DNA of 64,000 bases from an uncultured Lachnospira sp. (GTDB lineage: Bacteria; Bacillota; Clostridia; Lachnospirales; Lachnospiraceae): NCBI GenBank assembly GCA_934359185.1, contig CAKRLE010000003.1, forward strand, positions 1-64,000. The letters run 5' to 3'. How positions within the stretch are numbered: position 1 is the first letter of the stretch; each line of letters begins with the position of its first letter. Positions 37,531-47,441 of this stretch are shown here, in pieces. Position numbers and translations under genes: made by a program. The notes beneath the pieces were generated by a model. The model was not told the origin of the DNA. It ran no database searches and saw only the letters and a program-made list of their open reading frames with translations.

Positions 37531-38694
37531 CTACTTTATCTCTTCTGCAAGTGTCTTCATTGCTTCTATGTCATCTGCTTTAGCTGTAGACCTGATTGTA
37601 ACCATTGTGTTACATATCTCAATATTCTTCATGCTTTCAAATGCACTCTTCATCCACTTGCCTGCTGTTGGAGCCCATGAACCGTTCTCAACTATACCAA
37701 CCTTTCTATTCTGGTATGCCTTGTGTGAAAGTCTGTTAATAAAATCCTCCATTGGTGGAAATACGCCTGCATCATATGATGCAGCCATAACAACTAATCT
37801 GCTGTATCTGAATGCATCCGCAACAGCCTCTGCCATATCATCTCTTGTAAGATCTGTATAGGCAACCTTTTCAATTCCTGCATTTTTGAGAATCTCTACC
37901 ATCTTCTCTGCTGCTGCCTTAGTGTTTCCATGGATAGATGCACATGCTACCAGCACGCCATCATCCTCTGGCTGATAACTGCTCCATACCATGTATTTAT
38001 CAACATAATATCCAATGTTATCTTTAAGGATTGGACCATGAAGAGGACATATTGTGTTAATCTCAAGTCCTGCTGCTTTCTTTAAAAGAGTCTGAACCGG
38101 TGCACCATATTTACCAACAATATTAAAATAATATCTTCTTGCTTCGCATGTCCAGTCTTCATCTGCTGATATCGCTCCAAACTTACCAAATGCATCTGCT
38201 GAGAACAATATCTTCTCTGTTGTCTCATATTCAAGCATTACCTCTGGCCAGTGAACCATAGGCGCCATGATAAATTTAAGCTTATGCTTTCCTAAATCGA
38301 GCTCATCTGCCTCTGTTACTACCATACATCTGTCGTCAAGGCTGTCTATCTCAAAAAACTGTGGAAGCATTGCCTTTGCCTTGGCTGTAAGGACTATCTT
38401 TGCTGCCGGATATTTGTCTGCAATAAGCTTGATATTAGCCGCATGGTCTGGTTCAAGATGCGATACAACAATGTAATCAACATCTCTTCCATTAAGTTCT
38501 CTTGTCAGATTAGCAAGCCATTCATCTGTCTTTCTTGCATCTATCGTATCCATAACTGCAACTTTTTCATCTAATATAATATATGAATTGTACGATATAC
38601 CATTAGGTATTGCATACTGGCTCTCAAATAAATCAAGTGTCGTATCATCTGCACCAATATATTTTACAGCGTCTGAAATAATAATCTCTTTCAT
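37531..38694 (-). CDS. FprA-family A-type flavoprotein (diiron O2/NO reductase)
   Basis: This 387-residue protein consists of a metallo-beta-lactamase-like diiron domain and a flavodoxin domain. The ligand pattern HLEPDHAAN (near residue 80-88) is typical of flavodiiron proteins, followed by APMVHWPEVM, SADAFG and CPLHGPI (about 225-231). The flavodoxin part runs from about 250 (VACASIHGNTKAAAEKM). These proteins reduce O2 to water or NO to N2O and protect anaerobes. The rubredoxin electron donor is not encoded nearby. AAGGAG precedes the ATG. Confidence 0.95.
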   Translation of the reverse strand: MKEIIISDAVKYIGADDTTLDLFESQYAIPNGISYNSYIILDEKVAVMDTIDARKTDEWLANLTRELNGRDVDYIVVSHLEPDHAANIKLIADKYPAAKIVLTAKAKAMLPQFFEIDSLDDRCMVVTEADELDLGKHKLKFIMAPMVHWPEVMLEYETTEKILFSADAFGKFGAISADEDWTCEARRYYFNIVGKYGAPVQTLLKKAAGLEINTICPLHGPILKDNIGYYVDKYMVWSSYQPEDDGVLVACASIHGNTKAAAEKMVEILKNAGIEKVAYTDLTRDDMAEAVADAFRYSRLVVMAASYDAGVFPPMEDFINRLSHKAYQNRKVGIVENGSWAPTAGKWMKSAFESMKNIEICNTMVTIRSTAKADDIEAMKTLAEEIK

Positions 38695-38747
38695 CGAAAA
38701 TCTCCTTATTGTTAATTAAATATTGTATACTTTTGTATTTTATAAAA

Positions 38748-39050
38748 TTATAACGGAAGCAGTATAAATGATGCAAGCATCATCACAATTCCTGCAATTA
38801 TCATAATCTTTCCCGTCTTTCTCTCCTTTACATACCGTGGGTCTGACAAATTCTTTTTATCTCTGTCATCATAGAACAGATTCCATTGTTTCTTGGCATT
38901 GCTAAGTTTCACAATTCCGATAAACAATACCATCATGCCTGCAAAAAAAATCATAAAACCTATAAATGGCTTAAATGATGTTCCTGCGTGAGACTCAGCA
39001 TCGTAAAAATCAATATCACCTGATATCATCGGCATCAGCCAGTTCATCAT
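38748..39050 (-). CDS. Hypothetical two-segment membrane protein
   Basis: This protein of about 100 residues has two membrane segments: FIGFMIFFAGMMVLFIGIVKL and IMIIAGIVMMLASFILLPL. They flank a basic cytoplasmic loop (NAKKQWNLFYDDRDKKN). No family was recognised. The ATG at 39050 is better placed after AAAGGGG than the GTG at 39062, which overlaps it. Confidence 0.6.
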   Translation of the reverse strand: MMNWLMPMISGDIDFYDAESHAGTSFKPFIGFMIFFAGMMVLFIGIVKLSNAKKQWNLFYDDRDKKNLSDPRYVKERKTGKIMIIAGIVMMLASFILLPL

Positions 39051-39178
39051 ATGGGTTTTCACCCCTTTCCTTTCTTCATTTTTTTATGTATTATACCCCC
39101 TGCCATACTTTTCCACAACTTAAACTTTTGTTAAATATACGGTGTATTTCATGTTAATACCGCTTCTTAAAATATTTC

Positions 39179-39207
39179 TTTCAATTTTTTCCATACTAGA
39201 GTATAAT
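39179..39207 (+). promoter_or_regulatory. fba promoter
   Basis: TTTCAA-17-TATAAT, 43 bp upstream of the ATG. Confidence 0.6.
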
Positions 39208-39250
39208 GTTTGATATAATTGAATCAAATTTTAATATAGGAGGTATTGAT

Positions 39251-40114
39251 ATGTTAGTTACTGCAACAGATATGCTGACAAAAGCTCGTGCTAATGGTTA
39301 TGCCGTTGGTCAGTTCAATATTAACAACCTTGAATGGACAAAGGCTATTCTTTTAACAGCACAGGAAATGAATTCACCAGTTATACTTGGTGTATCAGAA
39401 GGTGCTGGCAAGTACATGGGGGGATTCAAGGTAGTATCTGCCATGGTTAAAGCTCTTATAGAGGAGCAGAATATAACAGTTCCTGTTGCTCTTCATCTTG
39501 ATCATGGAACATATGAGGGATGCTACAAGTGTATTGAAGCAGGTTTTTCTTCAATCATGTTCGATGGCTCTCATTATCCAATTGATGAGAATATTGCTAA
39601 GACTAAGGAACTCGTTACTATAACTCGTGAAAAGGGTATGTCTATAGAAGCTGAAGTTGGTTCAATCGGTGGTGAAGAAGATGGCGTTATCGGCATGGGT
39701 GAATGCGCTGATCCTAATGAGTGTAAGTCCATTGCAGACCTTGGTGTAACAATGCTTGCTGCTGGTATCGGCAATATCCACGGCAAATATCCAGCTAACT
39801 GGAAGGGATTAAGCTTTGAGACACTTGAAGCTGTTAAAGAAAAGGTTGGCATGATGCCACTTGTACTTCATGGCGGTACAGGTATTCCTGATGATATGAT
39901 TAAAAAAGCTATCAGCCTCGGTGTTGCTAAGATTAACGTTAACACAGAATGCCAGCTTGCATTTGCTGCTGCCACAAGAAAATATATTGAAGCAGGAAAA
40001 GATCTTGAAGGCAAAGGATTTGACCCAAGAAAGCTCTTAGCTCCAGGCGCAGAAGCTATCAAAGACACTGTACGCGAAAAGATTACTCTCTTCGGTTCAG
40101 CTAACAAAGCGTGA
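39251..40114 (+). CDS. fba: Class II fructose-bisphosphate aldolase
   Basis: This glycolytic enzyme of about 287 residues splits fructose-1,6-bisphosphate. Zn ligands are visible: His in ALHLDHGTYEGC (near residue 84), the metal-contacting EAEVGSIGGEEDG, and His residues in AAGIGNIHGKYPA and LVLHGGTGIPDD. It could also act on tagatose bisphosphate. AGGAGG seven bases before the ATG at 39251 excludes the in-frame codon at 39206. Its codon use is that of a highly expressed gene. Confidence 0.95.
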   Translation: MLVTATDMLTKARANGYAVGQFNINNLEWTKAILLTAQEMNSPVILGVSEGAGKYMGGFKVVSAMVKALIEEQNITVPVALHLDHGTYEGCYKCIEAGFSSIMFDGSHYPIDENIAKTKELVTITREKGMSIEAEVGSIGGEEDGVIGMGECADPNECKSIADLGVTMLAAGIGNIHGKYPANWKGLSFETLEAVKEKVGMMPLVLHGGTGIPDDMIKKAISLGVAKINVNTECQLAFAAATRKYIEAGKDLEGKGFDPRKLLAPGAEAIKDTVREKITLFGSANKA

Positions 40115-40159
40115 TTAATTTAATCACATATTTATTAACATTTTGGAGTATTATTATCA

Positions 40160-41071
40160 ATGAAAACACTTAACACTAAATCCTACAGGATGGGACTTGC
40201 CTCTGGCGGTTCTGTCGCAGTTGGCAGCGTTTCTCATTCTGATAACGCTGGCACACCTGAAGATAAAAAGAGCTTCTACATCCGAATGGCTATTATGGTA
40301 ATTGCAGCTTGTATCTTTGTTTTTGCTGGTTCTCAGATTTTCATGATCTTTTACAAGTACCACGAAAGCGATAAATTATACAGCAACATTTCCAGTGAAG
40401 TTCTTAACTCGAATGGTCACACAACAACTATTATCGGCGCTGATGGTTCAGGTGGAGATGGATCAAACACTATCTCAACTACTATTGAAGCTTTTGATTA
40501 TAACCACGAAAAGCTTCTTGAAACTAATGCAGATGCTGTAGGATACATTTACATGCCAGCATCCAACATGAGACTTCCTGTTGTCCAGGGTGAGGATAAT
40601 GACTATTATCTTACTCACTCATTTAACGGAACAAACAACAGTTCAGGAACTATATTTGAAGACTGTAATATCAAAGGTGGTCTATCAGCTACTAATGTTA
40701 TCTTATATGGACACCATATGAAGAATGATGGCATGTTCGCACCACTCAAGTACTATATAAGAGATGGTGCAGCATACTATAACACCGAGGGCAATGATGT
40801 ATTCTATATCTACACTGGCAACAGGATTATCCAGTACAAGATATTCACTGTTCATGAAGATGACCCAGTCAGCCCTACTTACACATATAATTTCCCAGAC
40901 GTTACAAGTCTGCGTGAATATGCCCAGCAGATGAAGGATTTATCCATTTATGATACAGGGGTTGATGTCTCTAATGCAACACAGATCATAACATTATCAA
41001 CATGTACTGCAACAGGCGACAGACGTATCATCGTCCAGGGAATTTATGTAGGTGAAGGTGTTTTAGATTAA
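40160..41071 (+). CDS. Class B sortase
   Basis: This 303-residue membrane-anchored transpeptidase has a cytoplasmic start, one membrane segment (about 36-58, MAIMVIAACIFVFAGSQIFMI), a linker and a catalytic domain. The catalytic parts are His in NVILYGHHMKNDGMFAPL (about 193), Cys in ITLSTCTATGDRRIIVQG (about 279) and Arg nearby, with the sortase B hallmark TLSTC. It attaches a surface protein to the wall. The substrate is not encoded nearby. It starts 45 bp after fba. Confidence 0.95.
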   Translation: MKTLNTKSYRMGLASGGSVAVGSVSHSDNAGTPEDKKSFYIRMAIMVIAACIFVFAGSQIFMIFYKYHESDKLYSNISSEVLNSNGHTTTIIGADGSGGDGSNTISTTIEAFDYNHEKLLETNADAVGYIYMPASNMRLPVVQGEDNDYYLTHSFNGTNNSSGTIFEDCNIKGGLSATNVILYGHHMKNDGMFAPLKYYIRDGAAYYNTEGNDVFYIYTGNRIIQYKIFTVHEDDPVSPTYTYNFPDVTSLREYAQQMKDLSIYDTGVDVSNATQIITLSTCTATGDRRIIVQGIYVGEGVLD

Positions 41072-41098
41072 ATTAATTAACATTTTTTTAAAAAACAC

Positions 41099-41127
41099 TT
41101 GCATTTAATTGGTTTTTGAGTTATTTT
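41099..41127 (+). promoter_or_regulatory. glnN promoter
   Basis: TTGCAT-17-TATTTT. It lies upstream of the terminator-like hairpin at 41171-41214, which therefore sits inside the glnN leader. Confidence 0.55.
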
Positions 41128-41134
41128 ATTTAAA

Positions 41135-41214
41135 GACAGTGATGTCGCTAATTTAACACTTTAGAACAACGGCGTTCCCATTTATACATTTGTGTGAATA
41201 GGAATGCCTTTTTT
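41135..41214 (+). promoter_or_regulatory. glnN leader with terminator-like hairpin (possible attenuator)
   Basis: GGCGTTCC and GGAATGCC (41171-41208, one G-T pair) enclose a further stem and are followed by TTTTTT. The hairpin lies between the predicted promoter and the gene. A small hairpin GAC-AGTGAT-GTC at 41135-41146 has a six-base loop with A first and G fourth, the loop rule described for ANTAR-bound antiterminator RNA. ANTAR proteins often regulate nitrogen genes in Clostridia. The second hexaloop is not obvious. It could instead be only the sortase terminator. Confidence 0.5.
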
Positions 41215-41265
41215 AGTTTTAGTGTTAGAATAGATTTTAATACGAATAGGAAGGAAGACAAAGAC

Positions 41266-43377
41266 ATGAGTGAATTATTCAATGTTGCCGACATCTTCGG
41301 CGAGAACGTGTTTAACGACACAGTTATGAAAGAACGTCTGCCAAAGAACGTTTACAAAAACCTCAAGGCTGTTATAGCTGGTGAGAAAGAGCTTGAACTT
41401 GCAGATGCCGATGTAATCGCTAATGCTATGAAGGATTGGGCTATCGAGAAAGGTGCTACACATTATACACACTGGTTCCAGCCACTTACTGGTACAACAG
41501 CTGAAAAGCATGATTCCTTTATTACAGCTCCTAAAGAAAATGGTAAGGTTCTTATGGAATTCTCTGGTAAAGAGCTTATCAAGGGTGAGCCAGATGCTTC
41601 ATCATTCCCTTCTGGCGGATTGAGAGCTACGTTTGAGGCAAGAGGATACACAGCATGGGATTGTACATCACCTGCTTTCTTACGCGAAGATGCTACAGGT
41701 GCAACTCTCTGCATTCCTACAGCTTTCTGCTCATACACAGGCGAGGCACTTGACCAGAAGACACCTCTTCTTCGTTCAATGGATGCTATTAATGAACAGG
41801 CTTTAAGAATTGTAAGACTTTTTGGTAACACAACATCTAAGAAGGTAACTCCTTCAGTTGGTGCTGAGCAGGAATACTTCATTGTTGACAGAGATAAATA
41901 TTTACAGAGAAAGGACCTTATCTTTACAGGACGTACACTTTTCGGTGCTATGCCTCCTAAGGGACAGGAGCTCGATGACCATTACTTTGGTACAATTCCT
42001 GAAAGAATTGGTTCATTCATGAAAGATGTTAATATCGAATTATGGAAGATGGGTGTTTCTGCCAAGACACAGCATAACGAAGTTGCTCCTGCACAGCATG
42101 AGTTAGCTCCTATCTATGCACAGTGCAACACAGCTACAGATAACAATCAGCTTATGATGGAAGTATTAAAGAAGACAGCTTATCGTCACAACCTTGTTTG
42201 CCTTCTCCATGAGAAGCCATTCGCAGGTGTTAACGGTTCTGGTAAACATAACAACTGGTCTATTACAACAGATGATGGTATCAACCTTCTTGAACCAGGT
42301 AAGACACCTCATGAGAACATCCAGTTCTTACTTGTACTTGGTGCTATCATGAAGGCTGTTGATACACACGCTGACCTTCTCCGTGAGTCTGCATCTAATG
42401 TAGGTAATGATCACAGATTAGGTGCTAACGAGGCACCTCCAGCTATCGTATCTATATTCCTTGGTGAACAGCTTGAGGACGTTATCGATCAGCTTATCGA
42501 TAAGGGTGATGCTACAAGCTCAATCCAGAAGGGTAAGTTAAAGACCGGTGCTTCTACTCTTCCAGATCTTAACAGAGATGCTACAGATAGAAACAGAACA
42601 TCACCATTTGCATTCACAGGTAACAAGTTCGAGTTCAGAATGCTCGGTTCATCTGACTCAGTTGCCCCTGCCAATGTAGTACTTAATACAATCGCTGCCG
42701 AAAGCTTCAAGGAAATCGCTGATGAACTTGAAGGTGCTGAAAACTTCGATATGGCTGTACATGATCTTATCAAGAAACTATTCACAGACCATAAGAGAAT
42801 CGTATTCAATGGTAATGGTTACTCAGATGAATGGGTTGAAGAAGCTGCAAGACGTGGACTTCCTAACATTACTTCTATGGTTGATGCCATACCTGCACTT
42901 GTTACAGACAAGTCAGTTAAGTTATTTGAAAGCTTTGGTGTATTTACTAAGGCTGAGCTTGAGTCAAGAGTTGAGATTCAGTATGAAGCCTACTCTAAGG
43001 CTATTAACATTGAAGCTAAGTCTATGATTGATATAGCAAGCAAGCAGATTATTCCTTCAGTTATCTCTTACACAACTGAGTTAGCTGGTTCAGTAGCTGC
43101 TGTTAAAGAAGCTGGCGTTGATGCTTCTGTTCAGGCTGGCTTACTTACAGAGATTTCTTCTTACTTAAAGGATATGAAGTCTGCTCTTGATACTCTTATA
43201 AAGGTTACAGATGAGGCTGCTGCAATAACAGATGCTGCATCACAGGCTAAAGCTTACAGAGATAATGTAAAGACAACTATGGATGCATTGCGTGCTCCTG
43301 CTGATAAGCTTGAAATGCTTGTCGATAAAGAGTTCTGGCCATTCCCTTCATATGGCGATCTCTTATTCGAGGTTTAA
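41266..43377 (+). CDS. glnN: Glutamine synthetase type III
   Basis: This enzyme of about 703 residues makes glutamine from glutamate and ammonia. The length and signatures are those of [50 protein letters not shown], the ATP-site [15 protein letters not shown] and [11 protein letters not shown], and the C-terminal helical extension to [20 protein letters not shown] lies about eight bases before the ATG at 41266. It is strongly biased in codon use, as expected of an abundant enzyme. It has its own promoter and a hairpin leader. Confidence 0.97.
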   Translation: MSELFNVADIFGENVFNDTVMKERLPKNVYKNLKAVIAGEKELELADADVIANAMKDWAIEKGATHYTHWFQPLTGTTAEKHDSFITAPKENGKVLMEFSGKELIKGEPDASSFPSGGLRATFEARGYTAWDCTSPAFLREDATGATLCIPTAFCSYTGEALDQKTPLLRSMDAINEQALRIVRLFGNTTSKKVTPSVGAEQEYFIVDRDKYLQRKDLIFTGRTLFGAMPPKGQELDDHYFGTIPERIGSFMKDVNIELWKMGVSAKTQHNEVAPAQHELAPIYAQCNTATDNNQLMMEVLKKTAYRHNLVCLLHEKPFAGVNGSGKHNNWSITTDDGINLLEPGKTPHENIQFLLVLGAIMKAVDTHADLLRESASNVGNDHRLGANEAPPAIVSIFLGEQLEDVIDQLIDKGDATSSIQKGKLKTGASTLPDLNRDATDRNRTSPFAFTGNKFEFRMLGSSDSVAPANVVLNTIAAESFKEIADELEGAENFDMAVHDLIKKLFTDHKRIVFNGNGYSDEWVEEAARRGLPNITSMVDAIPALVTDKSVKLFESFGVFTKAELESRVEIQYEAYSKAINIEAKSMIDIASKQIIPSVISYTTELAGSVAAVKEAGVDASVQAGLLTEISSYLKDMKSALDTLIKVTDEAAAITDAASQAKAYRDNVKTTMDALRAPADKLEMLVDKEFWPFPSYGDLLFEV

Positions 43378-43435
43378 TTTAGCGGTTTATTTATAAACCC
43401 AAATTCATTTTTATGAATTTGTCTTCCAATTATAG

Positions 43436-43461
43436 CCCCTGCATGAAAATTCATGCAGGGG
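43436..43461 (+). terminator. glnN terminator
   Basis: CCCCTGCATGAA and TTCATGCAGGGG form a perfect 12-bp stem, followed by TATTAT. A weaker hairpin (AAATTCAT/ATGAATTT) precedes it. Confidence 0.8.
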
Positions 43462-43524
43462 TATTATAAAACAAATATCACTTTATTACATTAAAGCAAT
43501 AACACAAGAAAGGAATTTTTATAT

Positions 43525-43812
43525 ATGACACATTATGTTTTACTTAAATTCAAATCTGGTTCAGATCTTGATACAATTGAGAAAACTATTCGTAAGACTT
43601 ACGAGGAGCTTGATAAAACACTCAGCTTCCTCAATAATGCAAAAGTCTACAGATGCTGTGTAGAAAGAGATTCCAATGCTGACATCATGGCAAAAGTCGA
43701 CCTTGATAAGAAAGAACAGCTTCAGGATTATCTGACACATCCATTACACATCAAGATGATGAATACTTTTAATGATGTGCTTGCTTCGCGTGCCTCTTTT
43801 GACCATGAATAA
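43525..43812 (+). CDS. Dabb-domain (stress-response A/B barrel) protein
   Basis: This 95-residue protein has the Dabb fold: THYVLLKFKSGSDLDTIEKT at the start and the C-terminal LQDYLTHPLHIKMMNTF, with the conserved H-P-x-H-x segment. It forms dimers in known relatives; its function is unknown. AAAGGAATT precedes the ATG. It stands alone. Confidence 0.85.
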   Translation: MTHYVLLKFKSGSDLDTIEKTIRKTYEELDKTLSFLNNAKVYRCCVERDSNADIMAKVDLDKKEQLQDYLTHPLHIKMMNTFNDVLASRASFDHE

Positions 43813-43896
43813 ATTGACAATTCAATTCATCCTGCCTTTACAATCGTACGCTCTAAATTAAAGAAAGATAATAAGTAGTTATTTTTATTATTTATA

Positions 43897-43935
43897 AAAA
43901 CGCCCCATAGCTTACACGAAGCCATGGGGCGTTTT
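43897..43935. terminator. Bidirectional terminator between the Dabb gene and thrS
   Basis: AAAACGCCCCAT and ATGGGGCGTTTT form a 12-bp stem with T-rich flanks on both strands. Confidence 0.9.
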
Positions 43936-43954
43936 ATAAAATGACAATCATCTA

Positions 43955-45721
43955 TTATGCTTCTTCATGTCCCTTTGTCTTAATCTCTTCCATAATCTTC
44001 TCAACGAACTCATCAAGAGCAATTGTTGTTGATTCCTGCTGACCATGAAGTCTGAATGTTACAGTTCTCTCATTCTTCTCATTGTTACCAAGTACAAGAA
44101 TGTATGGAACCTTCTGCATCTGACCCTCACGCATACGATAACCGAGCTTCTCTGAACGGTCATCAAGCTCTACTCTGATGTTGTTATCATTGAGCAGGTT
44201 ATATACTTCCTTAGCATATCCTTCAAGCTCACCATCATCATTCTTAACTGGAAGAACCTTAACCTGTACTGGTGCTAACCAGAGTGGAAGGTTACCCTTA
44301 GTCTCCTCTAAGATATAAGCCATGAATCTGTCAAGAGAACCAAGAATAGCTCTGTGAAGAACTACTGGAGTCTTCTTCTCGCCATCCTTATCAATATACG
44401 AAAGATTAAACTTAGCAGGTAAGCAGAAGTCTAACTGGCATGTTGAAAGTGTATATTCATTACCAACGGCTGGCTTAACATTAACATCAAGCTTAGGACC
44501 ATAGAATGCTGCTTCACCGATTTCCTCTGTGTACTCAATACCAAGGTCATTAAGAACTGTTCTTAATGCATTCTCAGCCTTGTCCCACATCTCATCATCC
44601 TGATGATACTTCTGTGTATCTGCTGGATCTCTAAGAGAAAGGACACATCTGTAATCTGTGATATTGAAATCCTTATATGTGCTGAATATAAGGTCAACAA
44701 CCTTAGAGAACTCGCTCTCTATCTGCTCTGGTGTCACGAAAAGGTGAGCATCATTCTGGCAGAAATGACGGCCTCTCTCAATACCCTTAAGAGTACCACT
44801 TGCCTCAAATCTGAAATCATGTGCAATCTCTCCAATTCTGATTGGAAGATCCTTATATGAATGCATTCTGTTAGCATATATCATCATATGATGAGGACAG
44901 TTCATAGGTCTTAATACGAATGACTCTCCCTCAACTTCCATAGCTGGGAACATGTTCTCCTTGTAGTGATCCCAGTGTCCTGATGTCTTATAAAGATTAA
45001 CTGTACCTACACAAGGTGTCATAACGTGAAGGTATCCAAGCTTTCTTTCCTTTTCCTTGATATAGTTCTCAAGCTCCTGCCATACTGTATATCCCTTTGG
45101 AAGGAACATAGGAAGTCCACGTCCGATAAGATCATCAACCATGAAAAGCTGCATATCCTTACCAATCTTTCTGTGGTCACGTTCCTTAGCTTCCTCAAGT
45201 AGACGGAGATGATCCTCTAACTCCTCTGCTGTTGGGAAACATACACCATATATTCTCTGAAGCACACGATTATTAGCATCGCCCTTCCAATATACACCTG
45301 AATGCTTGATAAGCTTAAAGTTACGGCATAACTTAACATTGTCAACATGTGGTCCACGACAAAGGTCTGTGAAATCACCCTGGTCATATACTGTTATATT
45401 TCCATCCTCAAGGTTAGAGATAAGGTCAAGCTTATACTCATCATCAGCGAACATCTTAAGAGCTTCTTCTTTAGACACTTCTCTTCTGATAATCTTCTTG
45501 CCTTCCTTGGCAACCTTCTTCATCTCTTTCTCGATAGCTGCTATAACTTCATCATTAACAATCTCATCGCCAAGGTCTATATCATAATAAAAACCTTCTG
45601 AAACAACTGGTCCAACCCAGAACTTAGCCTGTGGATACAGATGCTTGACTGCCTGTGCCATAAGATGGGCACAAGAATGGTTGAGAGTACTTAAGCTCTC
45701 ATCTTCCTTAAAATCTACCAT
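43955..45721 (-). CDS. thrS: Threonyl-tRNA synthetase without a TGS domain
   Basis: This 588-residue class II synthetase charges tRNA-Thr. The usual N-terminal TGS domain of about 60 residues is absent. It begins at the editing domain with LNHSCAHLMAQAVKHLYP, the HxxxH site, and DFTDLCRGPHV. Catalytic motifs follow: MNCPHHMMIYANR (Zn), RIGEIAHDFRFEASGTLKGIERGRHFCQNDAHLF (motif 2), and GSLDRFMAYILEE (motif 3). The anticodon-binding domain starts near LPLWLAPVQVKVLPV. No T-box leader is visible in the 109 bp upstream. The short form is known in some Clostridia. Confidence 0.96.
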   Translation of the reverse strand: MVDFKEDESLSTLNHSCAHLMAQAVKHLYPQAKFWVGPVVSEGFYYDIDLGDEIVNDEVIAAIEKEMKKVAKEGKKIIRREVSKEEALKMFADDEYKLDLISNLEDGNITVYDQGDFTDLCRGPHVDNVKLCRNFKLIKHSGVYWKGDANNRVLQRIYGVCFPTAEELEDHLRLLEEAKERDHRKIGKDMQLFMVDDLIGRGLPMFLPKGYTVWQELENYIKEKERKLGYLHVMTPCVGTVNLYKTSGHWDHYKENMFPAMEVEGESFVLRPMNCPHHMMIYANRMHSYKDLPIRIGEIAHDFRFEASGTLKGIERGRHFCQNDAHLFVTPEQIESEFSKVVDLIFSTYKDFNITDYRCVLSLRDPADTQKYHQDDEMWDKAENALRTVLNDLGIEYTEEIGEAAFYGPKLDVNVKPAVGNEYTLSTCQLDFCLPAKFNLSYIDKDGEKKTPVVLHRAILGSLDRFMAYILEETKGNLPLWLAPVQVKVLPVKNDDGELEGYAKEVYNLLNDNNIRVELDDRSEKLGYRMREGQMQKVPYILVLGNNEKNERTVTFRLHGQQESTTIALDEFVEKIMEEIKTKGHEEA

Positions 45722-45830
45722 TGTAACTTACTCCTTTATTATAAATGTTTAAACTCATTTTAATTAAAATATTCCCGAAATCAGATTAAATCTTATCACA
45801 ACTGATATTTTATTGCAACCAGTTAGAATA

Positions 45831-46313
45831 CTAATCTTTTGGATAGTTAAGCCTTTCTTCTGTCGGATTATCGAGTACCTCTTCTTTGAACTTCTTCATA
45901 TATATCTTGGCAAGTGCAAGATTATTGTCCAGATAATTACCGCAGTCTCTTGGCGAATATCCCGGTATTTCGCCCTCATAACCAAGCACAAACTTAGCAG
46001 CCTCATTAAGTACCGGAAGAATATCCTCCGACTTTAAATCCCCAGCAAATATAACATAAAATCCTGTTCTGCATCCCATAGGTCCGAAATATATTGTCTT
46101 ATCACTCCATACAGGATGGTTTCTTAAAAAAGTAGCCACAAGATGTTCAATACTGTGAATACCCGGATTGTCCATAGGCGGTTCAAGATTAGGTGTTGTA
46201 AATCTAAGATCAAATGTGGTTATGGTCTCCTGCCCAATCTTATCCTGTCTTGATACATACACTCCCGGTATCAGTTTAAGATGATTAACTGTAAAACTTG
46301 CTATCTTCTCCAT
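45831..46313 (-). CDS. luxS: S-ribosylhomocysteine lyase LuxS
   Basis: This metalloenzyme of about 160 residues makes homocysteine and the autoinducer-2 precursor DPD. Metal ligands are the two His in HSIEHLVAT and the Cys in GPMGCRTGFYVIF, with the catalytic CRTGF loop. The ATG at 46313 is chosen over 46331 because AAAGGA lies between them. It follows the HD-GYP regulator by 35 bp on the same strand, so a quorum- or second-messenger link is possible. Confidence 0.97.
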   Translation of the reverse strand: MEKIASFTVNHLKLIPGVYVSRQDKIGQETITTFDLRFTTPNLEPPMDNPGIHSIEHLVATFLRNHPVWSDKTIYFGPMGCRTGFYVIFAGDLKSEDILPVLNEAAKFVLGYEGEIPGYSPRDCGNYLDNNLALAKIYMKKFKEEVLDNPTEERLNYPKD

Positions 46314-46348
46314 ATTGCAGCATCCTTTCATTAATAATCAATTAATAT

Positions 46349-47410
46349 TTATTTTCTCATTTTCACTTTTTTCTTAAGGCATTCTCTCATAAGTTCACTA
46401 TTCTTGACAAACTCATCCACAAGCTCTGGGTCAAACTGTGTTCCCCTGCCCTCAACTATGATAGCCATAGATTTCTCATGGCTGAATGGTGGTTTATATG
46501 GTCTTTCTGATGTCAATGCATCATACGTATCAACAACACTCATAATGCGCGCACATAGTGGTATTTCCTCTCCTTTAATACCTGTCGGATATCCAGTACC
46601 ATCCCATCTCTCATGGTGATACAGAGCCATCTCTTCTGCAATTTTTAAGAACTCATTCTCAGGGAACTTCTTCCTTATCTTGTGGAATGTCTGCCCGCCA
46701 AGCATAGAGTGTTTTTCCATATACTCTCTTTCGCTACCGTCAAGTGCACCTTTCTTTCTTAGAACACAATCATCTATTCCAATCTTGCCTATATCGTGAA
46801 GTGGTGCTGAACGCACTGTATTCTTAACAAACTCATCCGTTATGTCATTCTTATATCTCTGCTCGCCCTTAAGAGCTCTTATGAATGCATCAAAATATAT
46901 ACCAGTATTCTTAACATGACCACCTGTAACGCCATCCCTTGACTCCACAAGCTCTGCAAATCCGGATGACATGGCATCCTGCATCTTCTCTATCTGAGCA
47001 ACCTTTTCTTCTACAAGACATTCAAGAGAATGCTGGTATTCTGCAAGCTCAATCTGTGTCTCAATTCTTCTCTTCATAACTATAGGCTCAAATGGCTTGG
47101 TTATAAAATCCGCTGCTCCTAATTCAAGTCCCTTGACCTCGCTCTCAGCTGCTGTCTGGGCTGTAAGAAATATAACAGGAATCCCCATATATCTTCTCGT
47201 ACTTTTAAGTATCTCTATCATCTCATAGCCGTCCATCTGTGGCATAACCAGATCTAACAGAATAAGATCCGGAATATGTTCCTTCAATATCTTGAATCCT
47301 TCCTCTGCAGACAAAGCCTCATACAAAATATACTCATCTTCCAGTACATCTCTTGCACTTACAAGATTAAGCTTAACGTCATCAATCATTAGAATAGATT
47401 TTTTGACCAT
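46349..47410 (-). CDS. HD-GYP response regulator (RpfG-like)
   Basis: This protein of about 353 residues has a receiver domain (1-125: ILMIDDVKLN, phospho-acceptor Asp in LILLDLVMPQMDGYE, and Lys in FITKPFEP). A linker helix follows, then an HD-GYP phosphodiesterase domain: HVKNTGIYFDAF, LHDIGKIGI, HHERWDGTGYPTGIKGEEIP and DTYDALTSERPYKP. It probably degrades cyclic di-GMP. No sensor kinase is adjacent. A DUF6472 gene lies 31 bp upstream and luxS 35 bp downstream. Confidence 0.93.
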   Translation of the reverse strand: MVKKSILMIDDVKLNLVSARDVLEDEYILYEALSAEEGFKILKEHIPDLILLDLVMPQMDGYEMIEILKSTRRYMGIPVIFLTAQTAAESEVKGLELGAADFITKPFEPIVMKRRIETQIELAEYQHSLECLVEEKVAQIEKMQDAMSSGFAELVESRDGVTGGHVKNTGIYFDAFIRALKGEQRYKNDITDEFVKNTVRSAPLHDIGKIGIDDCVLRKKGALDGSEREYMEKHSMLGGQTFHKIRKKFPENEFLKIAEEMALYHHERWDGTGYPTGIKGEEIPLCARIMSVVDTYDALTSERPYKPPFSHEKSMAIIVEGRGTQFDPELVDEFVKNSELMRECLKKKVKMRK

Positions 47411-47441
47411 ACATATCAACCCTTTCAAACGCAATCTGATA

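Noticed and set aside
45722-45830. T-box leader of thrS
   Set aside because: Only 109 bp are available and no T-box sequence or terminator/antiterminator pair is visible.
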